NCBI GenBank assembly: GCA_022561455.1
Contig: JADFRC010000003.1
Location: 1-37,077 of the forward strand
DNA length: 37,077 bases
Source of the DNA: Chloroflexota bacterium
GTDB lineage: Bacteria > Chloroflexota > Dehalococcoidia > Lucifugimonadales > Australimonadaceae
Reading direction: 5' to 3'
Position numbers and translations under genes: made by a program. Under the pieces are notes generated by a model, which was given only the letters and a program-made list of their open reading frames with translations, was not told the DNA's origin and searched no databases. Each line of letters opens with the position of its first letter. Position 1 is the stretch's first letter. Positions 1 through 10,019 of this stretch are shown piece after piece.

Positions 1-2
1 TC

Positions 3-818
3 TCGCTCGGTCCTCATCACAGCTTTCCGCTGGAGGAGGTCATCCGCTATGTGTCCAGCCGGGGTGTCGAGGAGACACTGCGCCAGGCCATCCTCGACTC
101 ACCCCTGTTCCTGTCTCGCTGGCGATGGAACCTCAACCGCGCCTTGTTGGTGTTGCGGTTCCGCAACGGTCGCAAGAACCCGCCGCCGATCCAGCGCATG
201 GAGGCGGATGACTTCATGGCTGCGCTGTTCCCGCAGGCCGCGGCCTGCCAGGAGAACATCACCGGGCCGATCGAGATCCCCGACCACCTCATCGTCCGCC
301 AGACGATCGCCGACACGCTGCACGAAGCCCTCGACATCGACGGGGTGCGCGCGCTGTTGGGCCGGGTAGAGGCGGGTGACGTCGCCGTGCACTGCTGTGA
401 CACCACCGAGCCCTCGGTGCTCGCGCACGAGATCGTCACCGCCAACCCGTACGCGTTCCTCGACAACGAGGAACTGCCCAACCGGCGTACCAACGCGGTG
501 TCGCTCCGCCGTGGGCTCCACGTCGACTTGAGTTCCATCGGCGCGCTCGACGCCGACGCGGCGGGTGCCGGCCTCCGCCTGCGGGCGAGGGTGCGCGGCG
601 ACCGGTTCCAGCCGCTGGGGCTAAAGGAGCCCGTGCGGCTCCAGGACGTGTTGGTGAATGCGAAGGTGCCCCGCGGCGAGCGCGACGACCTGCCGCTGGT
701 GGTCAGCGACCGCGGCATCGCGTGGGTGCCGGGCGTACGGGTCGCGCAGTGGGCGGTCGTGACGGCTGCCACGCGGCGCGTCGTGGAGGTCTCGATCGAG
801 CGCGGCGCCCAGGGCTAG
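3..818 (+). CDS. Chimeric ORF, 5' truncated by window edge: Lhr-like DEAD/DEAH helicase C-terminal part joined in frame to a TilS C-terminal domain
   Basis: Frame is open from the window start (..LGPHHSFPLEEVIRYVSSRGVEETL..). HEIVTANPYAFLDNEELPNRRTNAVSLRRGL resembles Lhr helicases. LRLRARVRGDRFQPLGLKEPVRLQDVLVNAKVPRGERDDLPLVVSDRGIAWVPGVRV resembles the tRNA(Ile)-lysidine synthetase C-terminal domain. Confidence 0.75.
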   Translation, partial: SLGPHHSFPLEEVIRYVSSRGVEETLRQAILDSPLFLSRWRWNLNRALLVLRFRNGRKNPPPIQRMEADDFMAALFPQAAACQENITGPIEIPDHLIVRQTIADTLHEALDIDGVRALLGRVEAGDVAVHCCDTTEPSVLAHEIVTANPYAFLDNEELPNRRTNAVSLRRGLHVDLSSIGALDADAAGAGLRLRARVRGDRFQPLGLKEPVRLQDVLVNAKVPRGERDDLPLVVSDRGIAWVPGVRVAQWAVVTAATRRVVEVSIERGAQG

Positions 819-821
819 GAG

Positions 822-1628
822 CTAGGACGGCTGCCAGGGGCTCGGAGGGGCCACGGTCCCGCGCTCTTCTGGGGCCGTCTGCTCGTCGGCGGCCTGTGGC
901 GCTTCTTCCATCGCCGACCCGGCCTCGATACCCCCAGCGTCCGTCGCCGCAGCCGGGGGCGCTATGGCGGGCTCGCTGGGGGGGTCGCTCAAGGGCTCCG
1001 GCACGAGACCGAAGGGCATGATCGGCCTGACGCTCGGCCACAGCGGCGCCTGCTCGGCCTGCGGCGAAGCGGCTTCCGAAGGGACCACGGCCGCAGGCTC
1101 GCTACCGGCCGCCGAGGCGAGCTCGTAGAGGCGTTGCGCGACGAGGTGGGCGTCGCGCCGGGCGTCCGCGGAGCGCAGCACGTGGCGCAGCGAATAGTCG
1201 CCGGCGTGCAGGACGAGCGCGCCATCCTGGTCCGGCAACGCCCATCCCGTGAGGATGTAGATGGCCGCGAGGACCGGCAGGCCGCCCACGAGCAGCGAGA
1301 TCAGCACGACGCTGACCAGGGTCCAGCTGAGCCACCCGAACAGCACGCCGGCGCCGAGCAGGAGAAGCCCCTGAGGGAGCCGCTCAGTGGCCCGGTAGAC
1401 GTCGACGACCTCGATCCCCGTGAGCTTGCTCAGGGGAAGCAGCGCGGTCGTCCGCTTGCCCGGCTCGCTGCTGAGCAGGATCGCTCGGTGCGTGGTCACG
1501 GTCAGGATATTCTCGCCGGTGGCCGACGAGCCGACGACGCCGAGCTGGGCATCGAGGGCAACCTCGAAGCGCTCGCCCGGGAGCAAGGGCACCTGGTCGT
1601 GGGGACCATCATCCACGGGGCGGTTCAA
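822..1628 (-). CDS. Membrane protein with PH-like N-terminal region and two TM segments, Ala/Pro/Glu-rich C-terminus; unknown function
   Basis: ORF MNRPVDDGPHDQVPLLPGERFEVALDAQLG..TVTTHRAILLSS.. followed by the hydrophobic stretch LLLLGAGVLFGWLSWTLVSVVLISLLVGGLPVLAAIYIL. Confidence 0.6.
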   Translation of the reverse strand: MNRPVDDGPHDQVPLLPGERFEVALDAQLGVVGSSATGENILTVTTHRAILLSSEPGKRTTALLPLSKLTGIEVVDVYRATERLPQGLLLLGAGVLFGWLSWTLVSVVLISLLVGGLPVLAAIYILTGWALPDQDGALVLHAGDYSLRHVLRSADARRDAHLVAQRLYELASAAGSEPAAVVPSEAASPQAEQAPLWPSVRPIMPFGLVPEPLSDPPSEPAIAPPAAATDAGGIEAGSAMEEAPQAADEQTAPEERGTVAPPSPWQPS

Positions 1629-1722
1629 CGAGCACCTCCGTGCTGGCGGCGGTGGCGCGGTGAGGATACCGGCGGCGCCGTCCGGGGATCAAAGCGCGGT
1701 GGCCGCCGCCAGCTCATCGCCC

Positions 1723-2448
1723 TCATCGCCTGAAGTTGATCCTGCGGAAGACCTCGGCGAACTCGAAGCGATGCCCGTCGGCTGACGCGCGCTCGGCCGC
1801 ACTCTCCGCCCGCCGCTTCACGAAGCCCTCGATGCGGGCGGCGTCGGTGGAGAGCTGGCTGGCGTGGGCGGCCAGCGCCTCCATCTTGCGGTCGATGGTC
1901 GCGGTGATATCCACCACCGTGTCGGGGTTCTCGGAGCCCCACAGCAGGACCGCGCCGACCTTGTACGTCTCGAGCCCTTCGTCTATGTGCTCCGGGAAGT
2001 GGAGCAGGTCCCGCGCGTAGGGGAAGCACGCGTCCATCGCCACGAGGCCCGATATGCGGTGGTCGCGGTGCGTATGACCTTCGGTGCGCAACGGGTCCAT
2101 CGCGAAGAGCACGTCGGGGCGCCAGCGCCGGATCTGCCGGACGACCTGCCCTCGAAACTCGCTCGTGTCCTCCAGCTCGCCGTCGCCGTACCCCAAGAAG
2201 ACGACCTCTTCCACTCCCAGCACGCGCGCCGCGTTGCGCTGCTCCTCGTCCCTGATCGCCGCGAGGCGCTCGCTCGTCATCTCGGGGTCCGAGGACCCCT
2301 TGTCTCCGTTGGTGGCGACCACGTACAGGACGTGGCAGCCCTCATCCACCCACTTGGCCACGGTGCCCGCGCATCCCGACTCTCCGTCGTCTGGATGAGG
2401 GATGACGAGCATGGCCCGTTCCGGCGTTTCGATCGTCTCCAATTCCAC
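1723..2448 (-). CDS. PIG-L/LmbE-family deacetylase
   Basis: MLVIPHPDDGESGCAGTVAKW and HRDHRISG motifs; start chosen as GTG at 2448 (ATG at 2412 is the alternative). Confidence 0.85.
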   Translation of the reverse strand: MELETIETPERAMLVIPHPDDGESGCAGTVAKWVDEGCHVLYVVATNGDKGSSDPEMTSERLAAIRDEEQRNAARVLGVEEVVFLGYGDGELEDTSEFRGQVVRQIRRWRPDVLFAMDPLRTEGHTHRDHRISGLVAMDACFPYARDLLHFPEHIDEGLETYKVGAVLLWGSENPDTVVDITATIDRKMEALAAHASQLSTDAARIEGFVKRRAESAAERASADGHRFEFAEVFRRINFRR

Positions 2449-2489
2449 CTCCGGTGGCGTGTACGTGTAGGGGAGTCCGCTCCGTTCAG

Positions 2490-3350
2490 TTACCTGCGAG
2501 CGGCCACTAGGATGGTCTCGTTCGGCATGCGCACGACTCCGTCGGCGCCTGCGAACTGCCCGGCCGCCTCGGCGACCGCGCGCCAGGCCTCTGCCTGCTT
2601 CTCCTCCGGTTGACTGGCCAGCATGGCGCGAACGGGCGGAACGACATCCCGGATAAACTCCGTGTAGTCCTGCGCCGACGGAAACTCGACGGTCACCGTC
2701 ATCCGCTCCGTCCGGATGTCGGTGAATCCCGCATCCGCAAGCCCCTTCTCCAGGACGGACGTGTCCGCCAGAGCGAATGGCCCGGGCGCCCCGGCCGGCG
2801 GTGGAGGCGGCTGAAACATCTTCTGCATGACCCCCATCGCCAGGCTGACCATCGGAGTCTTGGGCGGCACGTCCCAGACGGCCGTGGCCATCCGGCCACC
2901 CGGAGTCAAGCTCCGCGAGATCCCGTTCAGTGCAGCGGAGAGGTCCGGGAGGAACATCAACCCCCAGCGGCACACTGCGGCGTCGAATGACCCCTCCGGC
3001 AGCTCCAGGCTCTCCGCGTCCATCTCCTTGAACTCCATGTTTTGCAGGCCCAGCTTGGCCGCCCGCTCCCGCGCGATCTCCAGCATCTGCGGCGACTGGT
3101 CCGTGGCCGTCACGTGACCGCCCGGCCCGACCCTGCGGGCAGCCGACACCGACGGCTCACCTATCCCCGTTGCCACGTCAAGGACACGCTGCCCCGGCTG
3201 CACCTCGGCCAGCTCCACGAGACGGTCGCTGACGTGCTGCGCTCCGGCTTCGATCAGCTCCCACCACTTCCTCCACCCCGCAGCCACCGCGTCCCACTCC
3301 TGCCGCTGGCGTTCTTTGTACTGCTGTGGGTCAAAAGCCTGCGTCGTCAC
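2490..3350 (-). CDS. Class I SAM-dependent methyltransferase (UbiE-like)
   Basis: VLDVATGIGEPSVSAARRVGPGGHVTATDQSPQMLEIARERA motif I and post-I. Confidence 0.85.
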   Translation of the reverse strand: MTTQAFDPQQYKERQRQEWDAVAAGWRKWWELIEAGAQHVSDRLVELAEVQPGQRVLDVATGIGEPSVSAARRVGPGGHVTATDQSPQMLEIARERAAKLGLQNMEFKEMDAESLELPEGSFDAAVCRWGLMFLPDLSAALNGISRSLTPGGRMATAVWDVPPKTPMVSLAMGVMQKMFQPPPPPAGAPGPFALADTSVLEKGLADAGFTDIRTERMTVTVEFPSAQDYTEFIRDVVPPVRAMLASQPEEKQAEAWRAVAEAAGQFAGADGVVRMPNETILVAARR

Positions 3351-3460
3351 GATCGTGCCCTCGTTCCCTCATCGCGGACTGGTTGTTGTGAGCTAAGATG
3401 ATAGCCGCGCCCGCCTAGGCTGGCTACACCGCGCCGTTACCACGCTCGTTCGATCACGCC

Positions 3461-4354
3461 ATGACCCACACCGTCCGTCGATTCGCATGGGACGACGTGC
3501 TGCTGCTCGCCGCATCGGAGGCGGCGCACGGCCCTCCGGCGAGCGCCGCGCCGGCCGGTGCGGTCGAGCGCATGCGCCGGTGGCTCGCCCAGCCGGGCAT
3601 GGATCCGGAGCGCGACTGCTTCGTCGCCATCGACGACGGCACCCCGGCGGGCTACGCGTACCTGGTGGTCGAGCAGCCGATCAGCCGCGGCGTGCTGATC
3701 TTCGAGGCGGCGCCGGCCGGCTGGCGGCCGTTGCTCGACGCGGCGGTCGCGGACGCGCGATTCCTCGGCCTCGCGGTCGTCCACGTCGACGTGGCCGAGT
3801 CGGACGACGCGCTGCGGAGCTTCTTGGGCTCCGCGGGGCTCGCGCACGTGCGCACGCACCTGCACCTGCGCCGCGACGACGCCGAAGCGATCAACGCCCC
3901 CCTGCCGACCGGGGCGGCGATACGGCCCGCCGGACGGGACGATACGGCCGCTTTGGCGGACCTCCAGAACGCAGCCTTCGGCGGTAGCTGGGGATACGCC
4001 CCCAACACGACCGATACGATCGCCTACGGCGTGTTCGAGCTGCCCGGCGACCCGCCCGACCACGTGCTGCTGCCCGAGGCGGACGGCCGGCTGCTCGCCT
4101 ACTGCTGGACCCACCGCCAGCACGCCGGAGCGCCGGGCCAGATCGGCATGGTGGGCACGGCGCCCGCGGAGCAGTCCCGGGGGCTCGGGCGCGCGGTGAC
4201 GGCGGCAGGCGTGGACCACCTCGTCGGGATCGGCGCGACGCCCATCGACATCACCGTCGACGCCGAGAACCCGCCGGCCCTCCGGCTCTACGAGCGCCTC
4301 GGGTTCACGGTGCGCTGGCGCTCGGTCTGGTACGAGCTGGCGATCAGCGCGTGA
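3461..4354 (+). CDS. GNAT-family N-acetyltransferase, probably two tandem GNAT domains
   Basis: C-terminal GMVGTAPAEQSRGLGRAVTAAGVDHL..ALRLYERLGFTV. Confidence 0.8.
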   Translation: MTHTVRRFAWDDVLLLAASEAAHGPPASAAPAGAVERMRRWLAQPGMDPERDCFVAIDDGTPAGYAYLVVEQPISRGVLIFEAAPAGWRPLLDAAVADARFLGLAVVHVDVAESDDALRSFLGSAGLAHVRTHLHLRRDDAEAINAPLPTGAAIRPAGRDDTAALADLQNAAFGGSWGYAPNTTDTIAYGVFELPGDPPDHVLLPEADGRLLAYCWTHRQHAGAPGQIGMVGTAPAEQSRGLGRAVTAAGVDHLVGIGATPIDITVDAENPPALRLYERLGFTVRWRSVWYELAISA

Positions 4355-4760
4355 GCAGGAGGATGGAGAGGGCGGCGAAGCCGATGCCGGCGACGCGCAC
4401 GGGCTTGACGGGCTCGCCCAGCACCAAGAAGCCGAGCACCACCGCGATGGTCATGCTGAGCGCGAAGATGGGCACGACCACCGAGGCGGGTCCGAGGCTG
4501 AGCGCCTTGTAGTAGGTCATGATGGACGCCGAGAGCACGACGGCCGCGAGCGCCAGCCAGGCGGTGGCCGCGTTCGCACCGAGGCCGCGGGCCGCCCCAG
4601 CCCCCACGACCGCCATCCAACCGAGGCCGACCGCGACGACCGCCACGTTCGCGACGACGAGCCCGAGCGCGGGGGAGATGCCACGGAAGGCCAGCTTCAG
4701 CAGCACCGCGGTGAGGCCGTACGTGACCATGGCGAAGAGGGCCCAGGGCAAGTATCCCAT
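4344..4760 (-). CDS. Small EamA/DMT-type transporter (single-repeat)
   Basis: About 138 aa, four hydrophobic segments; MGYLPWALFAMVTYGLTAVLLKLAFRG..VLGFLVLGEPVKPVRVAGIGF. Confidence 0.75.
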   Translation of the reverse strand: MGYLPWALFAMVTYGLTAVLLKLAFRGISPALGLVVANVAVVAVGLGWMAVVGAGAARGLGANAATAWLALAAVVLSASIMTYYKALSLGPASVVVPIFALSMTIAVVLGFLVLGEPVKPVRVAGIGFAALSILLLTR

Positions 4761-4786
4761 GCTGCTGCCTCCGTTCGGATCAGGGA

Positions 4787-6040
4787 CTACACGCAGGGGG
4801 CAACGAGGGGACGCTCGGACCCGGCGCTCAAGACGCTCCGATAGCCGTCCAGGGTCTCGTCGACCGACCGGTCCCACGTGAACCCGCTCGCCCATGCGCG
4901 CGCCGACTCTCCCATCCGCGAGGCGCGCTCCGGGTCGTCCAGCAGCTCCGAGAGCGCAGCGGCGAACGCGCGCGGCTCATGGCTCCCCACGAGACGCCCC
5001 GTCTCGCCGTCGCGCACGAGCGACGAGAGCGCACCGACGTCCGCGGCGACGACGGGCGTCCCGCACGCCATCGCTTCGAGCGCGGCCAGCCCGAAGCTCT
5101 CGTGGAACGACGGGACGGCGCAGACGTCGGCGCTCGCGTAGAAGTCCGGCAGGTCGGCCTGCGGGACCGCGGGCTGCCAGCGCACGCGCGAGCCGACGCC
5201 GAGGCCGGCCGCGATACGCTCCAGCCAGGCGGCGCTGCGCTCCTCCTCCGAGCCGCCCACGAGCACAAGGCGCACGTCGCTCGCATCCCGCATCTCGGCG
5301 AGGGCGCGCACCAGGACGTCGGGGCCCTTGAACGGCTCGAGCCGGCCGACGAAGAGCACGACCCGCTCGTGCTCGGCGATGCCGGCGGCCCGCCGGGCAG
5401 CGGCACGGTCGCGCGGGCGGAACAGCTCGGTATCGACGCCGCCGTGCACGACGTGCAGCCGCTCGGGCGGCAGGCCGAACAGCGCGCCGATATCCTCGGC
5501 CTCGCCCGCGGTCGACGCGAAAACGCGGTCGGCCGCCGCCGCCATGCGCGCCTCGGCCTCCAGCCGCTCGGGCGATTCCGGCTCGCCGCCCGCACGCTGC
5601 TTCTGGGCACCGATCGTGTGATAGCTGACCACGTGCGGTACGCCCCACTCCCGGGCGATGCCGGCTCCGACGTCACCGGAGAGCCAGTAGTGGCTGTGCA
5701 CGAGGTCGTAGGCCGTTCCTTCCTCGGCGACGAAGCGGCTGAGGCGGCTCATGTAGTCCGCGAGGTAGGGGACGACCTCTTCCTTCGACAGCTCCGGCTC
5801 TCCCGCGCTCAGGTGTATGACGCGCGCATTGGGCCCCAGCTCCAGGAGCTCCGGCCCGCCCGCGTGATGATTGCGCGTGAAGACGTCCACGCAGACGCCG
5901 CGCTCGGCGAGCAATTGAGAGATCTTGCGCAGATACACGTTCATCCCACCGGCCGAGCGCACCCCGGGCATCATGAGCGGGCAGCCGTGCACGGAGAGCA
6001 TGGCAACGCGGTGGATGGGCTGGCCGTTAGGCAACGTCAT
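4787..6040 (-). CDS. Glycosyltransferase family 4/1 (GT-B fold, MshA-like)
   Basis: MTLPNGQPIHRVAMLSVHGCP..GGMNVYLRKISQLLAERG..VVHGGVDTELFRP..VLFVGRLEPFKGPDVLV..PSFHESFGLAALEAMACGTPVVA. Confidence 0.85.
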   Translation of the reverse strand: MTLPNGQPIHRVAMLSVHGCPLMMPGVRSAGGMNVYLRKISQLLAERGVCVDVFTRNHHAGGPELLELGPNARVIHLSAGEPELSKEEVVPYLADYMSRLSRFVAEEGTAYDLVHSHYWLSGDVGAGIAREWGVPHVVSYHTIGAQKQRAGGEPESPERLEAEARMAAAADRVFASTAGEAEDIGALFGLPPERLHVVHGGVDTELFRPRDRAAARRAAGIAEHERVVLFVGRLEPFKGPDVLVRALAEMRDASDVRLVLVGGSEEERSAAWLERIAAGLGVGSRVRWQPAVPQADLPDFYASADVCAVPSFHESFGLAALEAMACGTPVVAADVGALSSLVRDGETGRLVGSHEPRAFAAALSELLDDPERASRMGESARAWASGFTWDRSVDETLDGYRSVLSAGSERPLVAPCV

Positions 6041-6044
6041 GCGT

Positions 6045-7013
6045 TCACGAACGGCGGACGACGATCCGGTGGACGGAAGCGTCCCGGGCGCCGAGGTGGT
6101 ACTTGTAGGGCTCGGCGCCGCGGAGGAAGTCGAAGTAGGTGAGCCCCCGCTCGATGGCGTCCTTGATGCACAGCGCCTTGAGCAGCAACCCCGCGGAGAG
6201 CGACGCGGATGCGCGCCGGAAGCCGCTGTTGTAGAGGAGGCGGCGCCCAGCGTAGTCGAAGGCGAGCACGGCGGCAATGGGTTCCCCGTCCATCTCAAGC
6301 AGGAGGAGACGGAGGGACCCGGCGGCCTGCATACGCTCGACGATGTCCCGGAAGAAGGCCTCCCGCTCCGGCCCCAGGAAGTCGCGTTTCTCCTCTCGGC
6401 TCTCCCTCATGAGCTCGTGGAAGAGAGCGGTGTCGGCCCGAAGCGTCTCCTCTGTCGAGAGCCGCACGCGGTAGGAGCCCGCCGCGTCCAGGCGGCGGAG
6501 CTTGCGCCGGAGCTCGTGGCGGTCCTTGCGCCGCAGACCACCCAGGTAGTCCTCCCACGTGGCGGGCAGGTCCAGGCCCGGCACGACGTCCTCCGTCTCG
6601 ACCGTGACCTCGTACCCGCGCGAGCGGTAGACGCGCGGGATCTCATGGAGCGTAGGCGAGCCGCCGGGCACGGACGTGAGGTCCATCGTGCGCCACGGCT
6701 CGCCGTCCAGACAGTCGGCCAGCGCGTCGTAGAAGCGGGGGTCGCCGGTCACGAAGTCGTGGTAGTCGAAGAGGTCGGTCCCACCGAGGAACCGCAGCAC
6801 GTCGCCGTCGAGGGTCATCGGCGCGATGCCGAGCGGGTCGGACTCGGAGCCAACCGTCAGCAAGCAGAGGTCGGCGTCTGCCCCGAAGTGCTCCCACCAC
6901 GTGCGCGCCCAGACAGGGGTGAGGAAGAGGTTCGGCTCGTCGTGGCGTGCGATCAGCGCGTCCCACTGGGGAGCGACCGCGTCGAACCCGGTCCGAAGAC
7001 CGATACAGGTCAA
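6045..7013 (-). CDS. GNAT/FemAB-like acyltransferase (CelD/BcsL-type)
   Basis: ORF ..[86 protein letters not shown] start at 7013 inferred from the 4-nt overlap with folE. Confidence 0.75.
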   Translation of the reverse strand: MTCIGLRTGFDAVAPQWDALIARHDEPNLFLTPVWARTWWEHFGADADLCLLTVGSESDPLGIAPMTLDGDVLRFLGGTDLFDYHDFVTGDPRFYDALADCLDGEPWRTMDLTSVPGGSPTLHEIPRVYRSRGYEVTVETEDVVPGLDLPATWEDYLGGLRRKDRHELRRKLRRLDAAGSYRVRLSTEETLRADTALFHELMRESREEKRDFLGPEREAFFRDIVERMQAAGSLRLLLLEMDGEPIAAVLAFDYAGRRLLYNSGFRRASASLSAGLLLKALCIKDAIERGLTYFDFLRGAEPYKYHLGARDASVHRIVVRRS

Positions 7014-7579
7014 CGCGTTCCATCCTGAAGCAGGTTGAGGAACTCGGCACGGGTTGCGGAGCCCTCGCGGAACTGACCGCGCGTCGCCGAGGTGACGACG
7101 GAGGTGCCCGGCTTGCGGACGCCGCGCATGGCCATGCAAAGGTGCTCCGCGCGCATGACGACGGCGACGCCCTCGGGCACGAGCGCGGTCATGATCGCGT
7201 CGGCGATCTGGGAGGTGAGCCGCTCCTGAACCTGCGGCCGGCGCGCGAGGATGTCGACGGCGCGCGCCAGCTTGCTGAGGCCGACGATCTTGCCACGGGG
7301 GATGTAACCGACGTGGGCTGTGCCGAAGAAGGGCAGCAGGTGGTGCTCGCAGAGCGAGTAGAAGGGGAGGTCACGCATGATGACCATCTCCTGCTGGTCC
7401 TCTTCGAACTGGGTCCGGAGGACTTCGATCGCGTCGTCTTCAGCCCCCCCGGCGATCTCGTGGTACATCGCCGCCACACGCTTCGGCGTGTCCCGGAGCC
7501 CTTCCCGCTCCGGGTCCTCGCCGATGCCGATGAGGAGCTCACGTACCGCCTTCTCGATCCGCGGGCCGTCGATGCTCAT
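7010..7579 (-). CDS. folE: GTP cyclohydrolase I
   Basis: [62 protein letters not shown]. Confidence 0.95.
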   Translation of the reverse strand: MSIDGPRIEKAVRELLIGIGEDPEREGLRDTPKRVAAMYHEIAGGAEDDAIEVLRTQFEEDQQEMVIMRDLPFYSLCEHHLLPFFGTAHVGYIPRGKIVGLSKLARAVDILARRPQVQERLTSQIADAIMTALVPEGVAVVMRAEHLCMAMRGVRKPGTSVVTSATRGQFREGSATRAEFLNLLQDGTR

Positions 7580-8664
7580 GATCGATGACCTCCTCCGGCC
7601 GTTCCTGGTACGGCGTCGCCGAGCAGCCGTGCGACGGCCTCGACGTCCGCCGGAGCCTCCTCGGGCGGGTGGTCCGCCAGCTCCCGCGCCAATCCCGGGT
7701 CCTTCAGTCCATGCCCGGTGATGACGCAGACGACGGTGCGCCCGGTGAGCCCGTTACCCGCGCGCACATGCTTGATCAGGCCCGCGACTCCCGCGGCCGA
7801 GGCGGCCTCGCAGAAGATGCCTTCGCGGCGCGCCATGAGCTTGTAGGCATCGAGGATCTCCGCGTCGGAGACGGTCCTGATGTCGCCTTCGGACTCGTCG
7901 CGCGCGGCAAGCGCGCCCTCCCAGTTGGCCGGGTTCCCGATGCGGATGGCGGACGCGATCGTCTGCGGGTGCTCGACCGGCTTGCCGCCCACGATGGGCG
8001 CGGCGCCCTCCGCCTGGAAGCCCATCATCCGGGGGAGCCGCGCGGCATTCCCGCCGTCGTGATACTCGCGGAAGCCCTTCCAGTACGCGGTGATGTTGCC
8101 CGCGTTACCGACGGGGATGAAAAGGAGGTCGGGCGCGTCCCCCAAGACGTCGACGATCTCGAAGGCGGCGGTCTTCTGCCCCTCGATCCGGTCGGGGTTC
8201 ACCGAGTTCACGAGGCAGACCGAGCGTGCCTCGGCCAGCTCGCGCGCGATCCTGAGGGCGTCGTCGAAGTTGCCGCGCAGGTTGATGACCCGCGCGCCGT
8301 AGGCGACCGCCTGTGACAGCTTCCCCTCCGCGACGTTCCCCTGGGGGACCAGCACCACGGTCTCGAGTCCCGCGGCCGCGCCGTAGGCGGCCGCGGACGC
8401 GCTCGTGTTGCCGGTCGACGCGCACATGATGGTGCCGTAGCCGTGCTCCATGGCCTTCGCCACTGCGACGACCATGCCCCTGTCCTTGAACGACGCCGTG
8501 GGGTTGCACCCCTCGAGCTTGAAGTAGAGCTCGTCGATGCCGAGCTCGCTCGCGAGGTGGCGGGAGCGCACCAGCGGCGTCTCGCCCTCGCCGATGCTCA
8601 GCGCCGGCGTGTCGGGCGTCAGGGGCAGGTACCGGGCGTAACGCTTGAGAACGCCCTCGCCCAT
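7576..8664 (-). CDS. thrC: Threonine synthase
   Basis: [60 protein letters not shown] (PLP-lysine motif). Confidence 0.93.
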   Translation of the reverse strand: MGEGVLKRYARYLPLTPDTPALSIGEGETPLVRSRHLASELGIDELYFKLEGCNPTASFKDRGMVVAVAKAMEHGYGTIMCASTGNTSASAAAYGAAAGLETVVLVPQGNVAEGKLSQAVAYGARVINLRGNFDDALRIARELAEARSVCLVNSVNPDRIEGQKTAAFEIVDVLGDAPDLLFIPVGNAGNITAYWKGFREYHDGGNAARLPRMMGFQAEGAAPIVGGKPVEHPQTIASAIRIGNPANWEGALAARDESEGDIRTVSDAEILDAYKLMARREGIFCEAASAAGVAGLIKHVRAGNGLTGRTVVCVITGHGLKDPGLARELADHPPEEAPADVEAVARLLGDAVPGTAGGGHRS

Positions 8665-8710
8665 GCTTCACCTTCTCCGGGCGGGCCGGGCCCGCGGACT
8701 TCGACTTCGA

Positions 8711-10018
8711 CTAGGAGCCCCCGTCTTCCACGCGCACGAGGTTCGACACCTCGAGCACCACGTCGAGCGCGGCCAGCTGCGTCACCGCCTCTTGGACGGC
8801 CGACTCCTTGGCCGTGTGCGTCGTGATCACGATCTCGGCCGTGCCGGCCGCATCGGCCACTTCCTTCTGGATCACCGAGGCCAGGCTCACGCGCAGGTCG
8901 CCGAGCACCCGCGTGATCTGCGCCATGACGCCCGGGCGGTCGCTGGCACGCAGCCGGAGGTAGTACTTCGTCTCCAAGTCTGCCATCGGCTGGATCCGGA
9001 GGCCCCGGTCGAGCGCCGGTGGCCGCGCGGGCGGGGCGCCCGTCGCCACCGCCTGCGCGATCGAGATGACGTCGCCCAGCACGGCGCTGGTCGTCGGCCG
9101 CGCCCCCGCGCCGGGACCCTGGAACATGGCCCAATCCACCAGATCCCCCTCCAGCTCGACCGCATTGTAAACCCCATCGACCTTCGCGAGCGGCCGCGCC
9201 ACGGGGAGGAACGCCGGGTGGACCCGGGCCTGGAGGAGATCGCCCACGCGCTTGGCGATGGCGACGAGCTTGATCGCATAGCCGAGCTCCGCCGCGTAAA
9301 CGAAGTCGGCCGGCGCGAGCCTGGCGATGCCCTCGCGGTAGACGTCGGTATCGCGGACGGTCGTACGGAAGGCGAGCGAGCTCAGGATCGCCAGCTTGTA
9401 CGCGGCGTCGTCGCCGTCCACGTCGGACGCGGGGTCCGCCTCCGTGTAGCCGAGCCGCTGCGCCGCGGCGAGCGCGTCCGCGTACTCGAGGCCGTCGCTC
9501 GCCATGCGGGTCAGCATGTAGTTCGTCGTGCCGTTGATGATGGCGTTGACCGCGCCGATCTCGTTGGCGGCAAGCTCGCGGAGCAACGGTCCGATGATGG
9601 GGATGCCTGCGCCGACGCTGCCCTCGAAGCCGATGCTCACCCCGTGCTCCGCGGCGTGCGCGAGCAGCTCCGGCCCGTGCTTCGCCATCACCTCCTTGTT
9701 CGCCGTCACCACGTGCTTGCCGTGGTGCAGCGCGCGCTGGATGTGGCCGAGCGCGGGCTCCTCACCGCCGATGACCTCGACGACGATGTCCACCGCCGGG
9801 TCGTCCAGGATGTCGGAGGGGTCGCCGGTGATGCGCAAGCCTGCGGGCACGTCGCGCCGCCGCTTGCGCGGGTGCTCCACGAGCGCGGCCGTGAGGCGCA
9901 CGGGCCTGCCGACGGACGCCTCGATGGCATCGGCTTTGTCCGCGAGCGCCCTCGCGACGCCGCCACCGACGACGCCCAGGCCCATGAGTCCGACGGAGAT
10001 GGGACGATCGGAGGCCAC
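8711..10018 (-). CDS. hom: Homoserine dehydrogenase with C-terminal ACT domain
   Basis: ISVGLMGLGVVGGGVARAL; NAIINGTTNYMLTRM; ACT-like DRPGVMAQITRVLGDLRVSLASVIQKE. Confidence 0.93.
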   Translation of the reverse strand: MASDRPISVGLMGLGVVGGGVARALADKADAIEASVGRPVRLTAALVEHPRKRRRDVPAGLRITGDPSDILDDPAVDIVVEVIGGEEPALGHIQRALHHGKHVVTANKEVMAKHGPELLAHAAEHGVSIGFEGSVGAGIPIIGPLLRELAANEIGAVNAIINGTTNYMLTRMASDGLEYADALAAAQRLGYTEADPASDVDGDDAAYKLAILSSLAFRTTVRDTDVYREGIARLAPADFVYAAELGYAIKLVAIAKRVGDLLQARVHPAFLPVARPLAKVDGVYNAVELEGDLVDWAMFQGPGAGARPTTSAVLGDVISIAQAVATGAPPARPPALDRGLRIQPMADLETKYYLRLRASDRPGVMAQITRVLGDLRVSLASVIQKEVADAAGTAEIVITTHTAKESAVQEAVTQLAALDVVLEVSNLVRVEDGGS

Positions 10019-10019
10019 G

